Shown: positions 49,241 to 61,907, counted from the first letter of the stretch. The stretch is DNA of 64,000 nucleotides from Aurifilum marmelostoma (GCA_027559495.1 JAMXSV010000004.1:3477803-3541802), one strand, 5' to 3'. Numbers and translations: made by a program. The notes: a model not told the origin generated them from the letters alone.

Positions 49241-50974
49241 ATATTTTAAAAGCAATTTATATTAAGCGCTAATCTAAATAGGTTATATAATTCCTTTATA
49301 AGTTTACTTTTATTTAATTTAGTTATTCTTAAATAATTAAAATTCCTTTTGTATAAAGTATTTATTTACTATTTTATATAATATATTATAAACTTAAAAA
49401 ATATATTAAGATAATATATAATAACTTTTTTATAATAAATAAGCTTAAAATTAATTTAAAAAGGTTTTTCTAGTTAATATACTTATTATTTACTAATTTT
49501 CTTAATAATTCTAAAATATTTTATATATTTCTAAGCATTTTAAAAATCTTTTAGTTGTAAATTATTATTAGCATTAAAATTTATATATATTTTAATATTT
49601 ACTTAAATATTAAATTTTAAATTTAAGCTAATAGCTTTAAAAGCTTTAAAACTTTATTTTATTTTTTCTATATAATTTTATTTGAAATTATTTAAATTTA
49701 TAAAATAAAAATATTTAAATACTATTATAGTTTTTAATTTATATATTATTTAAAACTAGATAATACTTTTATAAATTAATAAATTAAATTAAATATTAAA
49801 AATAATTTTATATTTATTACTTTTTTATTATTAAATATTTTAAAAAATTCTTTTAATTAATAAAAGTAAATAATAATTAGCTTAAATAATAATATTTTAC
49901 TTATAGGAACTAATATAAAAATATAAGTTATTTCTAAGCTTTTTAATAAAAATTATAAATATTTTTATAAATAAGCTATATATTTATTTATATTTTATAA
50001 AAAAGCTTTTTAAAACTTTTTAGCTATTTATTATTTTAAGTTAACTTTAATCTATTTTTGTTTATTCCAATTTATTTTAATTTAATTCTATAATCTTTTT
50101 ATAATATAATAATATCTTCCCTCTTTGCTTTTTATTAAAATTCTATTTATTATTAAAACTATATTAATAGCTTATTTTAGTAAAGCTTTTTTTTATAAAC
50201 TTATTTTATTAATATATATTAGCTAAAGCTATAATATATACCTTTATTTATATTACTTTTAAGCATTTGCTTTATTATAGTTTTTTTTAATAAAAAAAAT
50301 CTTATATTATTGCTTTCTTAATATATTTATAAAACATTTTATTTTTTCTATATTTTAAGCTTAGTACTTGCTTAATACTTTAAAGATTCTTATGCACTAT
50401 ATAGATATCTTTTTTTTACTTTATTTAAAGCTTTTTTAAAAATAGATTATAATTAAATATAATTAATTATATTAGCCTTAGAATCTATTTATTAAAAATT
50501 ATATTTAGCTTTTAAGCTATTTAATTGCTTATAGCTTTATAAAGTATTTATAATATTTTTAATATATATAAAATAGTAAAAACTTTAATAAGTTTTATAT
50601 TTATAGCGCTTTAATAATTATATTATTAATCTAATTTTATATTTATAAATTTAGTTTAATTATATATTAAATTTATTATAAAGAAGAATTTAGTTAGCTT
50701 TTGCTTAATTTTATTTTTATTAAATTTTAGTATAATAATATTTTTTATATAATTTTCTATAAAAGCTATTCTTTTCTTTGTTAAATTAATAAAATAATAA
50801 TTACTATAGATAATAATAATAGCAGTTTAAATATATTCTTATATAAATAGTATAATTAATAAAAAGCAATATTAATTTCAATAATAATTTTATTATATTA
50901 AAAATATAAATTATTATTATTTAATTTTTCAATTTTTTATTTAATACTTATTAATATGCTATTTTAATAGAATT

Positions 50975-51434
50975 AAAAAGTTATTTATTAGTTTAGTTAA
51001 TAGCTTAACTAAAACTAATTATAACTAAATTATTTTATTAATAAAAATAATTATAAATATATAATAGTTAATTTATAATAATTAATGGTTATTTAATTAT
51101 ATAATATAAAATAATAAAAATATAAAATATACTAAATAAAAAAGAAAAAGAAAGGGTAATAGTAGAAAATAGGTTATTATAATATAAATTATATAGTTTA
51201 TTTTTAATTATTTTTAAAAAATAGTAAAAGATATTATAAAAAAATATTTATATATTTAAAAATAGATATATTTAGTTAATATAATTACTAATTAATTATA
51301 TATAGTAACTATACTATTTATATATAGCAATTAAAATTAACTATAAACTACTATAGTTAATAGAATATACTAACTTTAACTATAGCAGTTTATAGCTAGT
51401 TATTAATTAGTTAATAATTATAAAGTAATTTTTC
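50975..51434. mobile_element. AGGGTTG-ended MITE-like element, copy B
   Basis: About 460 bp. The left end has ttagtttagttaatagcttaa; the right has ttattaattagttaataatta followed by taattttt. It shares the internal tract aactataaactactatagtt with copies A and D. Confidence 0.5.
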
Positions 51435-52544
51435 TATGCTGCTATTTATAAATAATATTATTTATACTTATAGCATTAACTTTAATTAGTAAATAAAGTA
51501 TTTCTTATAAATTCGTTCTTATTAAACTCTTTTTTATAAAGAATATTATTAAAATAATATTTACTATTAATTTATTTTATTATTTAACAAAACCTTTTAT
51601 TTTTTAAAAGATAATTAAAGCTTTATTCAATTATATATAATAATTTATTCTTATACTTATAATAATAAGCTAATTTTAAAGCTTAATATTAATAGCACTT
51701 TATAAGATAATAAGGTTTGCTTAATAAAGCTATAAAATATTTTTAGCTTTAAGAAGTATTTATTCTTAAATAGCAAAAAAGAACAAAAAACTACTAATTT
51801 TTATATTAGTAAATCTTAAAAAGCGCTTATATTGCTTACTTAATTTCATTAATATTATAATAATAGCTAGCTATATATCTTATATAAGCTTAAAAATTAT
51901 TAATTTATTTAAGTTATTTTAAATTAAAGTTAAAATTAGTTAGCTTCTAACTAGCTTTTTTAAAGTATTTAAAAATAATATAAAAGTTATTATATAAATC
52001 TTGAATAAAGTAAGTATTTTAGCTAAGTTTATAATATATATAAATTTCTATTAAAAGAATTTTAAATAATTTTTATTAAATTCTTTAAGCTAAAGCAAAG
52101 GCTTATATTATATATATATTTAGTTTTAAACATTATTATAATAATAATCTAAGCTTTATCTTTAATTATAATAGTATAAACTTTGCACATAAGCTACTTA
52201 TTATATTTTTGCATATAATATCTTATCTAAACTAACTTAATATATTCTAACTTTAATAATTATAATATGTTATAGTAGCATTTATAAAGCCTTTTTATAT
52301 TAATAGCTTAAAGTTTTTTAAAAAATATCGCTAGCTGCTAATTTCTTTCTAAAAAGCTAAATAGTATAAGCAAATAAGCTTTTCTATAGCTTGCATATTT
52401 ATTTAAAGATAGCATAGGAGCCTAGGCTTAAAGCTTAGTTTAAAGCCTCTTCTTACTATAAATAATAGCTATTATTTATCTTCTTATATTTTCAACTACT
52501 ATGCTTTTAGCGCTATTGCAGCAAGTGAGTAAAGCTAACATATA

Positions 52545-52790
52545 TATATAAGCCTTAGCTAAAAATATATATTTAGATAGGGATGTATTACTATAAATAT
52601 TCTAGCTTAGAGAATAATAGAAAATAATAAAAGATTTTCTCTTTATAAGCAACTAAATAACTGCTCTATAGATATATTATAGCGCATACATAAAATAACG
52701 CATTATATAGCATTTCTACCTTTAATTGCTACTAGAGCCCTATTTATAGCCTTAGCTTATAATAATATTATATTTTATTTATAATAGTTA
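52545..52790. repeat. Dispersed ~240-bp repeat R, copy 2
   Basis: Matches 43,455-43,690 in direct orientation and is less decayed. It ends where a fragment of the MITE-like family begins. Confidence 0.5.
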
Positions 52791-52885
52791 TTAGTTAATC
52801 TAAATTATTTAGAAACTATTTATAATTTATTATAATTAAGCTATTAAGTAAACTAATTGATTAATTTTTAATTTTGAAGTATTAT
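52785..52885. mobile_element. End fragment of the AGGGTTG-ended MITE-like family
   Basis: Reads gttattagttaatctaaatt, then attaagctattaagtaaact and aattgattaatttttaatttt, matching the family's distal end. Confidence 0.4.
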
Positions 52886-53900
52886 AGCTATAAAATTCAC
52901 TTCTCTTAATAATAGATTAGCTTAAATAGAAAAGGAGTAATAAGTAAAATTAAAAAAGATGCTAAACTAATTTAACAGAAATATAAATAAAACTAAATAA
53001 TAGAATATAAAATAAATTTATATTTTATAATATATAGCAATTAAACTTTTTAAAGAAAAAGCTTATTAAATAAAGAATATATTATATTATATATATTTAT
53101 AGCTCTTAAATATATAATATATATAAGACTAAATGCATTAGTAAGTCAAATTGTAAGCTATATATAAATAATTTAGAAAAGAGAATAGTTATTAATTTAA
53201 TCTTCTTATAAGCTAAGAAGAGAACTTTTAGTATTAACTTAAATATACAATCTATATAGTAATATTTAATATAGAAGATTAAATATAAATAGAAGTAAAA
53301 AGGTAAAATAAATTTAATAAACTATTACTAGAAGTTATTAAAAGATTTAAGTTTCATTTTTAATCTTCTTTTATTAAAAATAGCTTAAATACTTTAGAAT
53401 AATATATTAAGACTCAAAAACTTTTAATATAGCTTTAATAAATTATTTCTATTAAGCTTTAATAAAAAGCTTTTTACTAATAAACTAAAGCTTTATATAT
53501 TTAGCTTTCTATTAATTTATCTTAATAAAGCTTTATTATTATAAAATTTAATTAAATTTATAAAATAATCTTTCTTAAAATAAGCAAATTAAAATTAAAG
53601 AATTATAAAAATGAAGAAAGCATACTCTTATTATTACTTTAGACTACTTAATTAAGTATAATAAGCTAGAATGCTATTTATTATAGCTAATTAATTTATA
53701 TTAAAATTCTTTTAAATATAAAGAGCTATAATAGGCTTGAGCCTTTAGCTTGAGCGCTAGGGTGCTGAGGCGGCACTACGTTACTAGGGCTACACTTTCA
53801 CACTATTTAGGATCGCTAGCGGACTGCCTGCACTCCTCCTCCTAGCATAGCTAATCTAACTACTAATTGGGCACCCCTATAAGTCGAACCTTAAGCGTTA

Positions 53901-54686
53901 GCAGGGTTGCAAAATTAGTTTATAGTTATTACTTAATTAGTAACTAACTACTAACTACTATAGTTAAAGTTAGTACATTTTATTAACTATAGTAGTTTGT
54001 AGTTAGTTTTAGTTACTATATATAGTTAATTAGTAACTATATTTAAATATATCTATTTATAGATATATAAATATTAGTTTTTAATATATTTCACTATTTT
54101 TTAAAGCTAAACTAGATAATTTATTTTATAATATGCTATTTTCTATTACTATTTTTGCTTTTTCTCTTTTATATTATGTTATAGACATAGCCTGCCTGCT
54201 GCCTCGGATTCCCTCTTCGGCCCAGAGAGGACCTAAGGGTTAGGGCTAGAGCACGTGACCCTGCCTTGGATAAAACCTCTGCCCTGCTGACCCTGTCTGC
54301 TTGTTCTGTATTGTAGCTCTTCGAGCTACGTCTTGACTACCCAGCCTGTACCTGCCTGAGGATAGTGCCTATCAGTCTATAGTAAATAGAATCCTGAACC
54401 CGCCTGCTCGCTATTCGCCTGACCGCCCTGTTGCTACCGTGACATATTAATATATTTATAATTTTAGAAATCTTATTTACTAGTTTCGAATCCTTTTTAA
54501 ATGATTTTATATTATATAATTAAACTATAGTAACTATTAGTTACTACAAACTAACTATTATATATTTGTAGTTAGTTTTATTTACAAAATAAATTAACTA
54601 TAATTAGTTTAACTAATTATTGTTTATATATAGTTAGTTTTAATTAAGCTATTAACTAAACTAATTAACTAATTTTTCAACCCTAG
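53901..54686. mobile_element. AGGGTTG-ended MITE-like element, copy C, nested in the inverted-repeat element
   Basis: Ends GCAGGGTTGCAAAATTAGTT on the left and, inverted, CTAGGGTTGAAAAATTAGTT on the right. GCGTTA flanks both sides (53,895-53,900 and 54,687-54,692), a 6-bp target duplication within the host arm. Net of a 268-bp solo LTR and its duplication the copy is about 513 bp, the family size. Confidence 0.75.
54177..54444 (-). mobile_element. Solo LTR (268 bp) with TATTA target duplication
   Basis: The minus strand starts TGTCACGGTAGCAACAGGG and ends CTATGTCTATAACA, the TG...CA form of an LTR. TGTCACGGTAG is a start I associate with fungal Gypsy LTRs. TATTA lies on both sides (54,172-54,176 and 54,445-54,449). 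GC is normal and there is no RIP-type decay. No second LTR or internal region is present, so it arose by LTR-LTR recombination. Confidence 0.8.
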
Positions 54687-56084
54687 GCGTTAAACCCTTA
54701 TAGAAGCTGCTATTATTAATCTTTTTAAGTTTTGCTTATTTCTACTTCAACTCGCAAATAATAAAGAGTAATATAATATAAATGCTATTATTAATATATT
54801 AGAAAATTCTCTATTAGCTAATTTTATTCTAAGCTTTAAAACAATTAAATTAACTCTTCTATATTCATTTTAATAGCTTAATATATTAAATTTAATACAA
54901 GATATAAATTCTATTAATTTTACAATATTCTACTTATTTATACTTATAGTAATTAATACTAAAATAACTATAAATAAATAATAAGATAAGATAAGATTAG
55001 ATAGGTTGCTTACTTTTAAGTCTTTAATAGCTATTTTAAAGAAATTTCTTTTAATTTTATTATATTTACCTATTTTAATATTAAATTATTCTAGCTTACT
55101 TATATAATTTTCAAGTTTCTTTTAATATTATTAACTTTATATATATATACTTTTTTATTAAAGTAAAATAATATTAAGAATGTTTAAAATATTTAAATAA
55201 GCTAATTTAATTTATAAAAAAAAGTTTATTAATATATTTCTTTTAAACCTTTAAAATAATTTGCTTTTATAATTAATATTATATTATTATATAATAAAAA
55301 GATTGCTTATTTCTAATTTATATAATTACTTAAATAACTTATAAAGTTTTATAAATCTAAATATATATAATACTATTTAATTTTATAATATAAGCTCTAA
55401 TAAGATATAGATAATATAGATTTTAATTCTTAATAAAAAGATATTATTTCTATAATACTAGATATAATAATAAAAGCTAGCTATTTAATTAAATAAATTC
55501 TAAAGCTTAAAAAGATATAAAGCTATAAGGTACTTGAAGAAAGTTCTAATAGTGTAAATAGTCCTTAATTAAAAATTAAAGAAAATAATACTTTAGCTAT
55601 TTAAGTATTATATTACTTTTAATTATCCTTTAAAAGAAATATAATAACTATTCTTAATAATATTTTAAAAGTATAGTTTCTTTAAAGAAGATGCTTTTAA
55701 ATAGTAAGCGTATATTATTTACTTTAATTCAATTAGCTAAAATTGAAATATTAGAATTTAAAGTAATGTTAGCTACAAAAGTTGCAGCCAAAGATATATA
55801 TATTAAAGATATATATCTTTTTAGTAAGCAATTATAAAAAATATAAGCAATTAAAATATTAAAAGAAAAAGATTTCGTTAATTATAAAGAAGAATATATA
55901 TTAAAGATATAAGTTTATTAAAGATAAATAAGCAAATAGCATTTAAGTAAATAATAAAGAAAGTAGAAAGATAATTCTAAAATAAAGTAGCTAAACTTTT
56001 TATAAGCTAGCATTTTATTTAATAACTTACTAATTAAGCTTGATTAAATATAGAATAATAAAAATAATTAAAATAAAAAATAAG

Positions 56085-56205
56085 CCATTATAGTTAAACT
56101 TAGTACTTTTTATTAATTATAGTAGTTTATAATCAGTTTTAGTTATTATATATAAATAGCATAATTACTAATAGCTAGCATTTACAATTAATTATAATTA
56201 TAATT
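56085..56205. mobile_element. Fragment of the AGGGTTG-ended MITE-like family
   Basis: Contains attatagtagtttataatcag and tttagttattatatataaatagc followed by an inverted counterpart; a short version of the family. Confidence 0.35.
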
Positions 56206-56904
56206 ATAAAAGATATTAATATAAGCTAATAAATTTTAATATAATAATAATTTTTATATACTTATCTTTTTATTCTTAAGCTAAAATTAAAATAATTTAT
56301 TCTTATTTAATAATAATTATAAATATAGTTATAGATTTATAAAATAATTAAAATTAATCTAGCTTCTTTTTCTTTTTAATTATATTTTTTATTATAATTA
56401 AAAGTTTAAATAATTATGTATATAAATTATTAATATATCTACTAATATTATTTATTAAATTTATATTTTATTATATTTTTTTATTTTTATTATAAATCTT
56501 TTAAATTTTTAGAAAATATTTTTCTAAATTTAAAAAGATTATTATATATTTAAATTTTAATTTAAATTAATTTCTTCTTATAAATTAATTATATTATATA
56601 TTAATTTTTATTTATAATAAAATTTAAATTTCTTTTAAAATAATATATATTATATATAATTTATTATTATTATAATTATATTTTTATTTCAAAATCAAAG
56701 ATTTTATATTATAATTTATAAATAATAATAATAATAAAATTAGAAATATTTTATTAAAATTTAATATATATATTTTAATATATATATATATATATATTAT
56801 AAGATTTATTATAGCTTTAAGTTTTAAAATTTAATATATATTTATAATTTAAAATTTATTTTTTCAAAAAATATTATAATTAAAATAATATCAAAGCTAT
56901 AGAA

Positions 56905-57005
56905 TTAGCAGGGATAAGTTATTAAGGGTCTTTGCAGCAGCAGGCAGGCTATAGAAATCTGAGCTATTAAGCTCTGCTCTCTCTCTCTTCTAGTTACTAA
57001 ATTAA
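56905..57005. repeat. GC-richer fragment, possibly from the same LTR family as 54,177-54,444
   Basis: Holds gcagcagcaggcaggctat and a CT repeat (ctctgctctctctctcttct). The word gcagcaggcaggctat also occurs near the 3' end of the solo LTR (minus strand). Too short to be sure. Confidence 0.3.
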
Positions 57006-57829
57006 TATAACGATTAACACAATTTTAATATCTTATTTTTTTATTTAAATAGAGTAAGCTAACTAATAAAACCTTTCAAAAAAATATATAATTTAATAAA
57101 AATATAGAAAAGAAAAAACTATAAAATTATATTTTTTATAATATTAAAGAATTTATTATATTATAAATAAAAAAACTTTTTAAAACTTCTTAATTTCTTT
57201 TACTAAGCTATAAAGTAAAATAATTATTACTTTAGTTAAACTTATATTATATATATATAGAATATATAATAAACTAAAGAATTTAAAAAGTAATTATTAA
57301 AAGAGAATAAGATAAATATTTTAGTTAATATTAATACTTTTCTTTTAGTAATAATATTTTTTGCTTTTTATTAAAGTAGTTAATAATTGCTTTAATATAT
57401 TAAGAAAGTATTTTTTAGAAATTAAAGAACAAAATTATAAAGAATTTGAAATCTTATTATTTTAGCCTTATATTTAATATATAATTTAAAATTTTATATT
57501 TTAAATTTAATAATATTTTAATCTTTTATTTAGTTATTAAGAAGAATATAATTAATTTATTTTAAATATAAGGGTCTAACGCCTACAGTTCGACTTATAA
57601 GGGTGCCCGATTGGTATTAAGATTTGCTATGCTAGGAGGAAGAGTGCAGGCAGTCCGCTAGCGGACTATCTGCGATCCTAAATAGTGTGAGAGTATGGCC
57701 CTAGTCACATGGTGCCGTCGCGGCACCCTAGCGCTTAAGCCAAAGGCTCGAGCCCATTATATTAAATTAAATATATATATTAATATATATTATTTCTTTT
57801 ATAGTTATATAGTAATATACTAATTTAAT

Positions 57830-58720
57830 TTATTACTTATAAACTAAAATTAGCATTGCTTTTCTATTATCTTTATTTTTTATAGTAAATATTAAAATTA
57901 ATTATTAAGCTTAATGAAGATATATTTATTGAGAAAATAAAAGTAAAAAGATTTAAAGCTTTTTAAGCTTTAAAGAATTCTTATATACTCCTTTTATACT
58001 ATATAGTAAAACTAATATTATAGAGCAAATTATTAAAATGTAATAAAATAGTATATTTATTTTAGTTTTAAAAAATATAAGTTACTTATAAGATTTTAAG
58101 CTATTAAAGATATAAAAGTTTTTTTAAATATATAATATAGCTTAATAATAGCAATATCTTCTTTCTAAATCTAATATATATTACTAATTTTTATAATATA
58201 TATATATAATAGTAAAAAGGCTTAATTAGTCTTTACTTTATAAAATAATAATTAAAAAAGCTTTTTAAGCTTAATATTAATTATATTAAATATATTAAAG
58301 CTAATTATTAAAGTTTTAGAATTATAATTTATAATTTAAATATCTTATATAATAAATATAGCTATTATATAAATATTTTATTTATTTATATTTAATATAT
58401 TATTATAGCTATAAATTAAAAATTTAAATAAGAGATATATAATGCTAATAGTAGAAAGTTAATAATTTTTATTTGCTATAGTAATGCTAATTATTATAAT
58501 AGCAGCAGGAGTATTAAATAAAGGCAGTTTTAGATTTCTATTTAGCTATAAACTAATAAGCATTATTTATAAGCAGATATAAGCTAAATAGTTAAAATGT
58601 AGCGTAAGGAGCTATAATGCTAAATAGGCAAGCAGGGCTAGCTTAACCCTAACCCTATAGCCCTTGCTACTTTAAAGAGAGGTTTTAAGGCAGCAAGCAA
58701 GCTAGATTTGTAATATTAGT
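57830..58720 (+). pseudogene. Copia-like RNase H relic in an internally deleted repeat copy
   Basis: The plus frame starting about 58,466 reads LIIFICYSNANYYNSSRSIK then stop. This resembles the Copia RNase H motif YSDADW...SRSTSG with Asp-to-Asn changes expected from G-to-A mutation. The flanking blocks match 30,780-31,200 and 33,620-33,760, with the intervening part missing. Contains taaccctaaccctat at about 58,650. Confidence 0.35.
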
Positions 58721-58726
58721 AGCTAG

Positions 58727-59465
58727 AGTTGAAAAATTAGTTAATTAGTTTAGTTAATAGCTTAACTAAATATCACAGGCTAAGGCTGTAGATGGGGGCT
58801 TTGGCAGCAACCGAAGCCCGAAACGCCACACGACGCGCCACACCCACAGAGCAGCCATTTAGCTGCTCGCAGGTGGAAAATTCCTTATTCTTCTTCTATT
58901 ACTCCCTAAGCTAGAATATTTACAGTAATAAACCCCTATTTAGGTGCACACCCTTAGCCAGGTCTTTTATATTAAAACTAATTATATATTAACTATAATT
59001 AATTTGACTAATTATAATTAATTTATATTCTAAATAAAACTCATTATATATATACTATAATTGATTTATAGTAATTAATATTTATTAAATATTAATTACA
59101 TAGTATAAAATAATTTAAAGAAATTTAAAACTAATAAATAAAATTTTTAAAAATATAGAATATATTAATATAATAGATAAAAAGCAAGAATAGTAATCGA
59201 AAATAGCATATTATAATATACATTATCTAGTTTAGCTTTAAAAAATAGTAAAATATATTAGAAACTAATGTTTATATATTTAAAAATAGATAAATTTAGT
59301 TAATATAGTTACTAATTAACTATATATAGTAACTATACTATTTTTATATAGCAATTAAAACTAACTATAAACTACTATAATTAATAAAAAATACTAACTT
59401 TAACTAGAGTAATTGGAATTAGTTATTAATTAACTAATAACTATAAACTAATTTTTTAACTTTAG
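58727..59465. mobile_element. AGGGTTG-ended MITE-like element, copy D, interrupted by a solo LTR
   Basis: Starts gagttgaaaaattagttaat and ends ctataaactaattttttaac. Removing the LTR at 58,771-58,971 rejoins taactaaa and actaatta as in the other copies. Confidence 0.6.
58771..58971 (+). mobile_element. Solo LTR (201 bp) inside MITE copy D
   Basis: GC-normal. Begins TATCACAGGCTAAGGCTG and ends GGTCTTTTATA; a single G-to-A and C-to-T change would give TGTCAC...ACA. Flanks are CTAAA on the left and TTAAA on the right, a 5-bp duplication with one C/T difference. Position within the MITE is confirmed by comparison with copy C. Confidence 0.65.
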
Positions 59466-59749
59466 TTATTAGTAGATATATTGATTAAATTGTTTTTATT
59501 TCTAGCGTTATTAAAAGATTTATTGCTATAGGATATATATCTTCTTCTTGCTTATTTCTTTCTATTTAACTTAGATTATCGCGATTTACTTATTTATTAG
59601 GGTTATTCTAGCTTTTAAGAGCTAAATTCGAATATAGAAAATATTATTTATTAGCCTTAATACTTTGCAATAATTGCAATATATTCCTTTTTGTTTTTTA
59701 TAGAGCTTTTTAATATCCTTTTTATTTGAATTATTCGAATTATTTAAAT

Positions 59750-60300
59750 AGTCAAAGATGCCGTTCCTTTTATTCAAAGTAAATAATATATTTTCTTTCT
59801 TTTCTTATCGCCTAGATTCGTCGATAATAGAGAAAATAAAGAATCTATATTATATGTCTTTAAATCCTTTCTTAGTACCTAAATAACCTTAGAAATAAAG
59901 CTTTTATAGCTATTATCTAAATTAAATAAAATCTAAGATATAATAATTTAATTTAGAGGCATTATTTTCTTCATTTTAAGATTATTAATAAGTTTTTTAA
60001 CTTAAGATAAATAACCCGTTATATTTAAATAATTAAAGAGGCTATTATTTAAGAAGTTTAAGAGTATAAGATAATTTATAATAAATCTCTTAAGATTATA
60101 TAGATTTTCTAATCTTTTTTAAGCATCTTTAGCTATTTTTTTAGCCCTTATATGCAATAAGAGCCTATCCTTGCATAGAAGTTTAATTAAAGCAAAGGCT
60201 ATTCGTTTTATTTCTCTATTTATTAGTAGATTTTCCGAAAAGGGTTTAGCAGCGTTAATATACCCTTTTTGGTTAGTGCAGCTTCTATTTTAAGGAACTA
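59750..60300 (-). pseudogene. Fossil retrotransposon reading frame, gag-like (UBN2-type)
   Basis: One minus-strand frame holds over 150 codons of coherent protein with few stops: CTNQKGYINAAKPFSENLL, KRLENLYNLKRFIINYL, NITGYLS, stop, VKKLINNLKMKKI, then ILFNLDNSYKSFISKVI and SLFSLLSTNLGDKKRK. The pattern (short charged helices, V-x2-LI-NL, then NLD-SYKSF) is like the gag region of Copia elements. The stops sit where Gln or Trp would fit, as C-to-T/G-to-A would create. A further frame to the right (about 60,440-60,700) may belong to the same element. The best preserved coding fossil in the block. Confidence 0.5.
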
Positions 60301-60753
60301 AATAATATAATTATTTATTTCTAAGCTTTAAAATTGCAATTTTATTAATAAAGGCTATTTTATTTTAAAGAGAAATTTCTTTTAAAGTAAAATATATATA
60401 TATATAAAGTATATATATAGTATATATATATATTTATTTATATCTTTGTTTAATAAGATTTGCTTTATATAAAAGCAATCCTTTTCTGCTTTTTATAATA
60501 AAAGAATAAGTAAGCAAGGGTATAAGCGATAAAGCTTTAATATAATTATTATAATTATTGCTTATAAATATTTATCTATATCCTTTTATAAATACTTTAG
60601 CTTCGCCTTTGAGAATGATTTTATTTTTAAAGCGAATATATGCTGCTAAAGCTTTTTTATTGCTTTCCCTTTCTAGGAATACGGTTAAAAGGTAGGGTAT
60701 AATATGATTTAATATATTAGTTTTTTGCATAGCTAGGCTTATAACCTCTTAAA

Positions 60754-61460
60754 GGACTATAAGATTATTTGAGAATTAATTAGATTAGGTAATTAGCTTA
60801 TATAATTACTTAAGAAGCTTTTCTAAAAGAGGAATAATAAGAAGGATTAATTATTCTTATATTATTATCCTTATTATTATTCTTCTTATTTCCTTTCTTA
60901 GAAATAGAGAAAAGAAGGCAGATATATATATTTTTTCTATATTAGATTTCTTAAATATTTTATAGCTATTAATTCCTAAATAATAGCTTTAATTTATAAG
61001 CATTTATTAGTTAGTTAAAATTAATATTTTATTTATATATATTTATTATTTCTTTAAAAGAGCTAAGAAGAAATATATATAATAATAAGCTTTTTACTTT
61101 TACTATCTTACTATTTCTTAAATATTTTAGTATTTACTATTTATATAATTAGCTTATATAATTAAATATTTATATAATTATATTTTATATTATTATATAA
61201 AATATAATAATTATTAATATATTAATTTTAATAATATAATTTAAATGATTTTTAAAATATTAAAGAAAATAATAATATATTTTTATATATATTTATTTAT
61301 ATATTTTATATTTTTTTTTATTATTATAAAATAATTATTAAAAAAGAAATTTTATATTTATAATATTTAAATTATAAAAATTTTATAATATAAATTATAA
61401 TATTATAAATTTATATAATATAATAATTTAATTATAATTTTTATATTTATAAATATTAAT
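60754..61460 (+). repeat. Dispersed ~700-bp repeat, copy 3 (probable LTR)
   Basis: Same orientation as copy 1, strongly decayed toward its right end. Starts ggactataagattatttgag and retains gaaggcagatatatatattttt. The gag-like relic on the minus strand lies just to its left, which would make this the 5' LTR of that element. Confidence 0.55.
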
Positions 61461-61907
61461 TTAAATTATATTAATTTATAATTTATTAATTATATAATTA
61501 AATATATTTTAATAATAATATTTTTAAAATTTTAAAAAATTATATTTTAAAAATATTTTTATTTAAAAAAAATAAATATTAATTATTAATAATAAAGATT
61601 TTATAATATATTATTAATATTTAAAATATTTAAAATTTTATTTTTATTTTTTATAATTTATATTATTATAATAAGCTTTAATTTAATATTAATTTTAAAA
61701 TTAAATTTTTTTTATATTTTTAAATAAATAAATAAAATAATATAATTAAATAAATTTAAAATATTATAAATAATTTTTTAAGCTATTTTAAATTAAAATA
61801 AATTTTTTTATTAAAAATTAATTATTTATTTAATTTTTAAAAATAATAATTTTATTTTATTATTAAATTTATTTTAATTTATATATTATATATATTAATT
61901 AAAAAAT

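Larger units (their letters stand above)
53732..57756. mobile_element. DNA-transposon-like element with ~190-bp terminal inverted repeats, interrupted
   Basis: The left arm (53,732-53,900 plus a continuation after 54,687) and right arm (about 57,570-57,756) are inverse copies. Shared words include gcgctagggtgc, cacactatttaggatcgc, agcggactgcctgcactc, cctcctagcatagc, and cgttagacccttata in the right arm against cgttaaacccttata beside the left insertion. The outer tips TAGGCTTGAGCC / TGGGCTCGAGCC are themselves palindromic. The arms keep GC; the interior is RIP-level AT-rich with no readable transposase. Without the 792-bp insertion in its left arm the element would be about 3.2 kb. The host duplication is unclear. 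Confidence 0.7.

Noticed and set aside
54177..54444. A promoter or ncRNA gene in the GC-normal island
   Set aside because: LTR-form ends plus exact TATTA duplications explain the whole island as a solo LTR.
53732..57756. CRISPR-like or tandem array because of repeated similar words
   Set aside because: The repeats are inverted arms and dispersed transposon copies, not regularly spaced units; CRISPR is also not expected in a fungus.
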